DNA of 51,828 nucleotides, from NCBI GenBank assembly GCA_016794665.1, contig JAEUHB010000380.1:1-51828 (forward strand), written 5' to 3'. The notes beneath the pieces are model-generated. The model ran no database searches and was not told the DNA's origin. It was given only the letters and a program-made list of their open reading frames with translations. A program made the position numbers and the translations under genes. This DNA comes from Opitutaceae bacterium. Its GTDB lineage: Bacteria; Verrucomicrobiota; Verrucomicrobiia; Opitutales; Opitutaceae. How positions within the stretch are numbered: position 1 is the stretch's first letter; each line of letters begins with the position of its first letter. Positions 42,108-49,408 of this stretch are shown here, piece by piece.

Positions 42108-44255
42108 ATGAAGACCACCCGACTGACCGCCGCACTCGTCGCGCTTGCTCCTGTTGTCCCGGTTTCCGCCCAGACTGCTTCCCCGGCGGCAACGGCCGAA
42201 GTTGTCCAGCTCTCCGCCTTCGAGGTCGCCTCCGCGAAGGACAAGGGTTACTCTGCCCGGGACACGGTGGGTGCCTCCCGCATCGCCATCCCGATCGCCG
42301 AGCTGTCGCAGGCCATCGCGGTCGTGAATGCAGAGATGCTGCGCGACCTCGCGCCCAACAGCCTCCCCGAGGTCACGCGCTACATCGGCGGCGTGGCCGA
42401 GACCAACAGCCCCGGCAGCGACATCTTCGCGATCCGCGGTGTGCCGATCAGTTCGCCTTTCACCGATGGGCTGCCGGAAGTCGGTTCCAGCCAGGGCACG
42501 GGCCTCGACTTTTCCTATTTCGACCGCGTCGAGGTGCTCAAGGGCCCGTCCGCTGTCATCTACGGCTCGACCTCGGCCGGCGGGGTCGTCAACCGGGTCG
42601 CCAAGAAGCCGCGTTTCGACCGCGCGCGCACGCTCCTCGATCTTGAGGCCGGCTCCTACGATCACTACCGGGGCACGCTGGATGCCAACCAGCCCATTGG
42701 TCCCGGGCGCACGATGGCGCTCCGTCTGGTGGGAACGTATTGGAGCCGGCAATCCGCGCAGAACTTCGACTACGGGCACCGGCGTTTCCTGGCCCCGATG
42801 TTTGCCTGGCGCATCACGCCCTCCACGACCGCGGTCGTTGCGATCACCGATTACTGGGATCGCTACCACAAGCCTTGGGGCCAGGCCTTCACCCTGCCGC
42901 CCTACGTCGGCAACAACCTCGCGCTTTCGTTCGCACTCAACCTGCCGCGGGAGCGCGCGTGGGCCGAGCCCTATTCGGTGCAATATGAGCAGGGCCGGCG
43001 CTACAACCTCTCCGTCGAGCACAAGGTCAACGCCCACTGGTCGCTCAAGCTCGCCGGATTTTCCTCGAGCTACAACTACCACGAGTCGCCGACCACCATC
43101 CTCCGCGATGTCGTGCTCGTCGGGGGCCGCTACCTGATGCAGCGAAGCTGGCGCTACTCGGCCAACCCGGTGGATTCCGACACGCTGGCGCTCGATTCCG
43201 CGTGGAAATTCGACCTCGGGCCCACGCGCCACACGCTCATCGCGCTCGCCCAGTATGCGCAAAGCGAGGGCCGCGTCCTCCAATACCTGGGCCGCAGCGC
43301 AACCAACAGCACGACCGATGTGCTCCCCCGGCTCGACATCCTGAATCCCACCTACGGTGGCCAGCCAGTCTCCACCGTCCTGAGCACTTCGACTGAAAGC
43401 GAAGGCTCCAGCCTCGGCCTTGCCGTGCAGGAACAAGCCTATCTTTTCAAGGACCGCCTCATCCTGCAGGCGGCCGTGCGCCACAACCGCAACGAGTCCG
43501 CCGGCTTCAATGTCCTCACCCGACTGCGGGACACTCCGCCCGCCAAGACCAAGTGGACCCCGCGCTACGGCGCCGTCTACCGGCCGATCGACGGCGTGGC
43601 GTTCTATGGCAGCCGCTCGGAGACGTTCACGCCAATCTTCACCGCCAACCCGGACGGCCGCACCTTCACGCCACCCACGTCCAAGCAGGATGAGATCGGC
43701 GTGAAGCTCGATCTCCTCGGGGGCAAGGTTTCCGCCACCGTCGCCCACTACAAGCGTTCGGAGCGCAACACGATCGTGCAGGACCCGGATCCGATCCGCG
43801 CCAGCGCCGGCTACCGCGTCCAAATCGCCGGCGACGAGCTGAAGGGCAACGAAATCGATCTCTACTTCTCGCCGCTCGCAGGGCTGCAAGTGCTCGTCGG
43901 CGCCTCGAAGCTGGACGCCAAGACCCTTTCCGGCCTCCGCACCCGCGGCGTCCCCGACAAGCAGGCGAGCGTGCTCGCGAAATACGCCTTCAGCGCCGGC
44001 CCGCTGAAGGGACTCGCGCTCGGCTCCGGCTACACTTGGCGCGGTCGCCGCGCGGGTGACACGGGCAACACCTTCTGGCTGCCGGGTGGCAACCTCTACC
44101 AAGCGTTCGCCGCCTACGGATGGCGCCGGTATTCCCTCCACCTGAAAGTAGACAACGTCACCGACTCGTTCTACGCGAACAACGCGGTGAATCGAAACAT
44201 CATCTCCCTCGCCCCGCCGCGCATGGTCACCTTGCGCGTGTCGCGCGAGTTCTAG
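42108..44255 (+). CDS. TonB-dependent receptor, siderophore-receptor-like
   Basis: 715 aa from the ATG at 42108, with signal peptide MKTTRLTAALVALAPVVPVSAQ. A TonB-box-like VVQLSAFEV lies at 32-40, followed by a plug (IFAIRGVPISSPFTDGL, RVEVLKGPSAVIYGSTSAGG) and a 22-strand-size barrel that ends MVTLRVSREF with the terminal Phe. It resembles the siderophore receptor branch in length, but its place beside a GntR regulator and a sialidase-like gene suggests a glycan or sugar ligand. First gene of a plus-strand cluster; the next gene starts 18 bp on. Confidence 0.92.
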   Translation: MKTTRLTAALVALAPVVPVSAQTASPAATAEVVQLSAFEVASAKDKGYSARDTVGASRIAIPIAELSQAIAVVNAEMLRDLAPNSLPEVTRYIGGVAETNSPGSDIFAIRGVPISSPFTDGLPEVGSSQGTGLDFSYFDRVEVLKGPSAVIYGSTSAGGVVNRVAKKPRFDRARTLLDLEAGSYDHYRGTLDANQPIGPGRTMALRLVGTYWSRQSAQNFDYGHRRFLAPMFAWRITPSTTAVVAITDYWDRYHKPWGQAFTLPPYVGNNLALSFALNLPRERAWAEPYSVQYEQGRRYNLSVEHKVNAHWSLKLAGFSSSYNYHESPTTILRDVVLVGGRYLMQRSWRYSANPVDSDTLALDSAWKFDLGPTRHTLIALAQYAQSEGRVLQYLGRSATNSTTDVLPRLDILNPTYGGQPVSTVLSTSTESEGSSLGLAVQEQAYLFKDRLILQAAVRHNRNESAGFNVLTRLRDTPPAKTKWTPRYGAVYRPIDGVAFYGSRSETFTPIFTANPDGRTFTPPTSKQDEIGVKLDLLGGKVSATVAHYKRSERNTIVQDPDPIRASAGYRVQIAGDELKGNEIDLYFSPLAGLQVLVGASKLDAKTLSGLRTRGVPDKQASVLAKYAFSAGPLKGLALGSGYTWRGRRAGDTGNTFWLPGGNLYQAFAAYGWRRYSLHLKVDNVTDSFYANNAVNRNIISLAPPRMVTLRVSREF

Positions 44256-44273
44256 GCCTCCGCCTCTCCCGGC

Positions 44274-45506
44274 ATGTCAATGCGTTGGCCAGGCCTGCTT
44301 CTCGCGTCAGGTCTCCTCGCCTTCGCGCAGGCTCCCGCGGACTTTGGCGTCACCAACCTCACCCCGCCCGTCCTCGATCCGATGCCCGGCCCGCGGTATT
44401 CGCCGCGGCTGCGCGTGTGGCAGGGCATCCCGAGCATCGAGCGCACGGCGCGCGGCCGGCTCTGGGCCACGTGGTATGGCGGACCGATCATCGAGGGCCA
44501 GCGCGGCGAGGGAAACTACGCCGTGCTCGTCACGAGCGACGACGCCGGCCGCACGTGGTCGCCGCCCGTCGCGGTCTACGACGCCACGCCGTTCTTCGGC
44601 GGCATCACGCTCGACCCGCACCTCTGGATCGATCCGGCGGGGCGGCTGTGGTGGTTCGTCAATCGCGTCCTCCCGGTGAAAGATCCCAACGGCCCCTATT
44701 CGGTCTGGGGCTTTCGCGCGGACGATCCCGATTCGCCCGCGCCGAAGTGGCAGGCGCCGGTCTTCGCCGGCTACGGCAGCGCCCTCAACAAGCCCACCGT
44801 CCTCGCCAACGGCGACTGGCTGCGGCCCGTCGACACCTTCGACAAGGCCGACCCGTTGCGCACGCGCTTCTGGCTGTCGCGCGATCAGGGGAAAACATTC
44901 ACGTTTCTCTCCAAGACGTCCGTGAAGGACGGCTCCTTTTCCGAGCAGATGGTCGTCGAGCGGCGCGACGGCAGCCTGCTCGCGTTCTCGCGCGCGACCT
45001 ACGGCATCGCGCAGTGGGAGTCGTTCGACCGCGGCGCCACCTGGCAAAACGACCGGCCGCTGACCACCGAGCGCGGCGTGAACGCCCGCTTCCACTTCCG
45101 CCGCCTCAAGTCCGGCGCCCTCCTCCTCATCCTCAACGACGATCCGAAAGTGCGAACGCGCATGACCGCGATGCTCTCCGACGACGAGGGCCGCACGTGG
45201 CCGCACCGTCTGCTCCTCGATGACCGCGCGCTCGTGACTTACCCGGACGCCACCGAGGGCCCCGCCGGCACGCTCACGATCATCTACGACCGCGGACGCT
45301 ACGTGAAGGGCGAGCAGGAAATCCTCTTCGCCAGGATCACCGACGCCGACATCCGGACCGGCAAACTCATCGATCCGGCGAGTCGCCTCCGTCAGGTGAT
45401 CAACCGCCTTGCTGATCACGGCGGCGGCGTGCGCGAGACCAACGAGATGAGGAAGGCGCGCGACGCGCATGAGAAGCGACTCGCCGAGGCCGCCGCCAGG
45501 AAGTAA
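44274..45506 (+). CDS. Sialidase-like BNR-repeat protein, exported
   Basis: 410 aa with signal peptide MSMRWPGLLLASGLLAFAQA. Asp-box motifs mark a six-bladed propeller: SDDAGRTW (residues 88-95), SRDQGKTF, FDRGATW and SDDEGRTW. GNYAVLVTS, ARFHFRRLKSGALLLI and YPDATEGPAGTLTIIYDRGR also match the exo-sialidase/BNR_2 family. Whether it cleaves sialic acid is open: many such proteins act on other sugars or are inactive. The C-terminus is a charged helical tail. Between two TonB-dependent receptors on one strand, so it probably acts on the ligand they import. Confidence 0.82.
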   Translation: MSMRWPGLLLASGLLAFAQAPADFGVTNLTPPVLDPMPGPRYSPRLRVWQGIPSIERTARGRLWATWYGGPIIEGQRGEGNYAVLVTSDDAGRTWSPPVAVYDATPFFGGITLDPHLWIDPAGRLWWFVNRVLPVKDPNGPYSVWGFRADDPDSPAPKWQAPVFAGYGSALNKPTVLANGDWLRPVDTFDKADPLRTRFWLSRDQGKTFTFLSKTSVKDGSFSEQMVVERRDGSLLAFSRATYGIAQWESFDRGATWQNDRPLTTERGVNARFHFRRLKSGALLLILNDDPKVRTRMTAMLSDDEGRTWPHRLLLDDRALVTYPDATEGPAGTLTIIYDRGRYVKGEQEILFARITDADIRTGKLIDPASRLRQVINRLADHGGGVRETNEMRKARDAHEKRLAEAAARK

Positions 45507-45542
45507 TCCGCGTTACCCGCACGTTCCCGCCCCCCTCTCGCC

Positions 45543-48500
45543 ATGAAACCGCCCCTGCATTTCATCCGCCACGCCACGACCCGGCTGATCGCGTCCGCGT
45601 TTTTGCTCCTCGTTTCCGGACGGGTTTCGGCGCAAACCGCGGCGGCCGGCATCATCGAGGGCCGCGTCGCCAATGCCGCCGCCGGCACCAACCTCAAGCA
45701 GGTGCGCGTCGTCGTCGAGGGCACCGTCCTCGAGGCGCTCTCCGACGACGCCGGCGAGTTCCGCCTCACCGGCGTGCCCGCGGGCGAGGTGACCTTGCGG
45801 GCGACGGTCGCCGGCCTCGCGCCGCAGACCGCTCGCGTGCGCGTCGTCGCCGGCCAGACCGCGCGCCAGGACTTCGACCTCGGCACCCGCGATCAGGTGG
45901 TGACGCTCGACAAGTTCACCGTGGCCGAGCGCGAGCTCAGCGCGCAGGCGGCCGCGCTGCAGGAGCAGCGCATCGCGCCCAACATCAAGAACGTCGTCGC
46001 CTTCGAGGAATTCGGCGACCTGGGCGATGGCAACCCCGGCGAGTTTCTCAAGTTTGTCCCTGGCATCCAGGTCTCGATGAATCCGGCGATTCCCGGTGAG
46101 GCCACGATTCGCGGCATGCCCGGCAGCGGCACGATCCTCACCGTGGACGGCGTGGAGCTTTCCACCGACTCGCCGTCGACGCGCGGCGCCGTCTTCTCCG
46201 CCTCAAACGTCGCCAACATGGACCGCATCGAGGTCACCAAAGTCCCCACGCCCGACATGCCCGCCAACGCCGTCGGCGGCATGATCAACGTCGTCGGCAA
46301 GAGCGGCTTCGCGCGCCGCAACCCGCAGCTCACCTACAGCCTCTTCGGCCTGCTCACCACCATCGAGCCGATCACGCAGCTTGGCCGCGAGCTGTTCCGC
46401 CGTGGCGGTGCCGACAAGGGCACCGCCGGCGCGCACACGCGCCCCGGTTTCGACGTCACCTACATCCGCCCGGTCAACGACCGCCTCGCGCTTACGTTCA
46501 GCCTCGGTCACAACGCGCGTTGGGAGGACAAGGACAACCTCGCGCCGACTTGGAACCGCACCACCTTTGTCCAGACGCAGAGCGCCATCGCCGCCCAGAT
46601 CGCGGTGCGTGATCGTGATGTCGCTTCCGTGCGCGCCGACTGGCGGCCCGCGCCGGGCCATTCGATCTTCGCCACATTCCAATACACGACCGACGTCGTC
46701 CACACCCGCATCGGCACCTTCACGCAGGCCTACGGCGCCGGCGCGACCGGTGGCGAAAACTTCACCCAAGGCGCGCCCGCCAACGCCGCCGGCGTCGGTG
46801 CCGGCACGACCACACTCGCCAACACCTACCGCGAGCAGATCAAGTCCACGCGCCACGGCGCCATCGGCCACCGCGGCGAGTTCCGCGGCTGGACCACCGC
46901 GGCCACGCTCGCGCACTCGCACTCGCGCCGCGAGACGCTCAGCGCGCAGGAGGGCTACGAATATTTCGGCACCGTCAGCGCCACGCTCACCGGCCTCGTG
47001 CTGCGCGCCGACAACTTCGGCCAGCAGCGCCTCGGCACGCCACCCACCGTGCGCGGCACCCGCGCCGGCCAGTCCGTCGACCTCACCGACGGCCGCCTCT
47101 ACACGCTAAACACCGTCACCTCCCCGCAGGAACCAATCATGAAGAGCGATCTCACCACGCTGAAACTAAGCGCGAGCCGCCCGCTCGGTTTCGCTCTCCC
47201 TGTCGTGGTGAAGGCCGGCGTCGACTGGTCACAGGCCGAGCGCGACATCCGCGCCGAGACGCGCACGTGGACGTTTCGCCCCACCTTCGCCGCCACCGCG
47301 CCCGAGCGCCTCGTCGGCAGCTACGATCTGATCAACTGGGGCTATTCCGACACCCGCTCGTTCCGCAACGGCGACCGCGTGAAGTGGATCGACCCGCGCA
47401 AGCTCTACGATCTCTACAAGGCGAACCCCGGCTACTTCGTCCTCAACGAGGCCAACTACCACATCTCCCGCGTCAACGGCTCGCGCAAACTTGAGGAGAC
47501 CATCACCGCCGGTTACCTGCGCACCGACACCAAGCTTTTCGACAACCGCCTCTGGCTCGTCGCCGGCGCGCGCTACGAGCGCACCGACGACGAGGGCGCC
47601 GGCGCCCTCAACGACGTCCGCGCCATCTACCAGCAGGACGCGCAGGGCAACCTGCTGCGCAACGCCGCCGGCGCGCTCATCCGCGTCTCGCCCGACGCCC
47701 TCACCACCGCCCGCCTCCAATACAAGGAGCGCGCCTCGCTGGGCAAAAAACATTACGGCGACGTCTACCCGAGCGTGAACGCGAGCTGGTCGTTCAGCGA
47801 AAACTTCGTCGGTCGCGCCGCCTACGCCGCGACGATCGGCCGCCCCGATCTCGATTTCATCATCCCCACGCGCTCCGTCACCGATCCGTCGTCCGCCGAG
47901 GCCAACCGCACCATCACCACGACCAACGCCGGCCTCGAGCCATGGACCGCCGACAACTACGACCTCAGCTTCGAATCCTATTCGGTGAAGGGCGCGACCG
48001 TCGCGGTGAGCCTGTTCCGCAAGCAGCTCACCAACTTCTTCGTCACGCGCCGCACCGACGCCACGCTCGATCTGCTCGCTGAGATGGGCCTCTCCGATGA
48101 CTATCTCGACTACGATGTGATCACGACGACTAATTCCCCCGACACCGTGACCACCAACGGCCTCGAGTGGAGCTGGCGTCAGTCGCTCAAGCCCTTCGCC
48201 GCGCTGCCGGCGTGGGCGCGGGGCGCGCAATTCTGGGTGAATGGCACGCACCTCCGCATCGCCGGCTCCGGCCGCGACAGCTTCTCCGGCTACTCCCCGC
48301 GCGTCCTCAACTGGGGCGCGAGCTACGCCTCGGCCCGTTTTCTCGTCCGCTACAATGTCTCCCGCATCGCCCGCCAGCGCGCCACGATTTCCGCCGCCGG
48401 CACCTACGACGCGCAGGACACCCGCATGGTGCAGGACGCCAACATCGAGTATCGTCTCCACAAGAAATTTTCCCTCTACGCCTCGGTCCGCAACCTCGCC

Positions 48501-48614
48501 AACGAGCCGCGCCCCCTCGTCACCATCTCCGCCACTGCCCCCGCCTACACCCGCCCGCGCACCTACACTTACTACGGCGCGCTCTGGACGATGGGCGTCA
48601 AGGGCACGTTCTAG
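45543..48614 (+). CDS. TonB-dependent receptor with carboxypeptidase-like N-domain
   Basis: 1023 aa. A signal peptide to about residue 31 (LIASAFLLLVSGRVSAQ) is followed by a CarboxypepD_reg-like beta domain (GIIEGRVANAAAGTNLKQVR, GEFRLTGVPAGEVTLRATV) to about residue 115, a TonB-box-like VVTLDKFTV from 119, a plug (EATIRGMPGSGTILTVDGVE, RIEVTKVPTPDMPANAVGG) and a barrel ending GVKGTF. The plug wording is of the TonB-Xanth-Caul group, often tied to sugar uptake in plant-polymer-degrading bacteria. 36 bp after the sialidase-like gene and 23 bp before the aldolase. Confidence 0.92.
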   Translation: MKPPLHFIRHATTRLIASAFLLLVSGRVSAQTAAAGIIEGRVANAAAGTNLKQVRVVVEGTVLEALSDDAGEFRLTGVPAGEVTLRATVAGLAPQTARVRVVAGQTARQDFDLGTRDQVVTLDKFTVAERELSAQAAALQEQRIAPNIKNVVAFEEFGDLGDGNPGEFLKFVPGIQVSMNPAIPGEATIRGMPGSGTILTVDGVELSTDSPSTRGAVFSASNVANMDRIEVTKVPTPDMPANAVGGMINVVGKSGFARRNPQLTYSLFGLLTTIEPITQLGRELFRRGGADKGTAGAHTRPGFDVTYIRPVNDRLALTFSLGHNARWEDKDNLAPTWNRTTFVQTQSAIAAQIAVRDRDVASVRADWRPAPGHSIFATFQYTTDVVHTRIGTFTQAYGAGATGGENFTQGAPANAAGVGAGTTTLANTYREQIKSTRHGAIGHRGEFRGWTTAATLAHSHSRRETLSAQEGYEYFGTVSATLTGLVLRADNFGQQRLGTPPTVRGTRAGQSVDLTDGRLYTLNTVTSPQEPIMKSDLTTLKLSASRPLGFALPVVVKAGVDWSQAERDIRAETRTWTFRPTFAATAPERLVGSYDLINWGYSDTRSFRNGDRVKWIDPRKLYDLYKANPGYFVLNEANYHISRVNGSRKLEETITAGYLRTDTKLFDNRLWLVAGARYERTDDEGAGALNDVRAIYQQDAQGNLLRNAAGALIRVSPDALTTARLQYKERASLGKKHYGDVYPSVNASWSFSENFVGRAAYAATIGRPDLDFIIPTRSVTDPSSAEANRTITTTNAGLEPWTADNYDLSFESYSVKGATVAVSLFRKQLTNFFVTRRTDATLDLLAEMGLSDDYLDYDVITTTNSPDTVTTNGLEWSWRQSLKPFAALPAWARGAQFWVNGTHLRIAGSGRDSFSGYSPRVLNWGASYASARFLVRYNVSRIARQRATISAAGTYDAQDTRMVQDANIEYRLHKKFSLYASVRNLANEPRPLVTISATAPAYTRPRTYTYYGALWTMGVKGTF

Positions 48615-48637
48615 TCTGGCGCCTGCCACTTCCTTTC

Positions 48638-49408
48638 ATGTCTCCCTCCCGCGTCCGCCAAAAACTCGCCGCCGGCGAAACCATCCTCACCGCCAAGTCC
48701 TGCTACGCCGAGCCCGAGCTCGTCGAGCTGATCGCGTCCGCGGGCTTCGACGCCGTCTGGATTTGCCTCGAGCACAAGCGCCTCGATCCCGCGGTTGTCT
48801 ACTCGCTCATCCAGGCCTGCCGCCTCGGCGGCGCCGATGCGCTCATGCGGGTAAAGCCCGCCAACTACACCGATGTGCTCTGGCTCCTCGAGTCCGGCGC
48901 CCGGGGCCTCATGCTCCCGCGCGTGCGTCATCCCGACGAGGTGCGCGCGGTGATCGACGCGATGAAGTTTCACCCCGCCGGCCGCCGCGGCTGCGATCCC
49001 ATCCACGCCGATGCCGCGCTCGGCCGCGCCCCGCTCGCCGACTACCTCGCCACCGCCAACCGCGAGACGTTCCTGGTCGTGCAGATTGAGGAGCCTGAGG
49101 TCCTGCCGCACATCGACGCCATCGCCGCGCTGCCCGGGGTGGATGCGCTCTTCGTCGGCCCCGGCGACCTCGCGCTCGGCTTCGGCCGCCCCGGCGCCGC
49201 CGACGATCCGGAGATCTTGCGCGTCGTGAAGGAGGTCGCCGCCGCCTGCCAGCGCCACGGCAAGCGCGCCGGCCTCCCCACCACTGCCGATCAAATCGCG
49301 AAATACCGCGCCCTCGGCTGCTCGTGGTTCAATGTGATCAGCGATTACCGCTGCGTTTCGCAGGGCCTGAAGACCGCCCGCGAAGCCGCGTTGGCCGCCG
49401 TGTCATGA
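48638..49408 (+). CDS. HpcH/HpaI-family 2-oxo acid aldolase
   Basis: 256 aa cytoplasmic class II aldolase that splits 2-oxo-3-deoxy or 4-hydroxy-2-oxo acids into pyruvate and an aldehyde. Seen: GFDAVWICLEHKRLD with the catalytic His, ALMRVKPANY with the substrate Arg, GARGLMLPRVRHPDEV, the metal ligand Glu in VVQIEEPEVL and Asp in FVGPGDLALGFG. The ATG at 48638 is preferred because the frame upstream is antisense-like to the receptor end. Substrate is not readable; sugar-acid derived 2-keto-3-deoxy acids are likely from context. It overlaps the next gene (ATGA). Confidence 0.88.
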   Translation: MSPSRVRQKLAAGETILTAKSCYAEPELVELIASAGFDAVWICLEHKRLDPAVVYSLIQACRLGGADALMRVKPANYTDVLWLLESGARGLMLPRVRHPDEVRAVIDAMKFHPAGRRGCDPIHADAALGRAPLADYLATANRETFLVVQIEEPEVLPHIDAIAALPGVDALFVGPGDLALGFGRPGAADDPEILRVVKEVAAACQRHGKRAGLPTTADQIAKYRALGCSWFNVISDYRCVSQGLKTAREAALAAVS

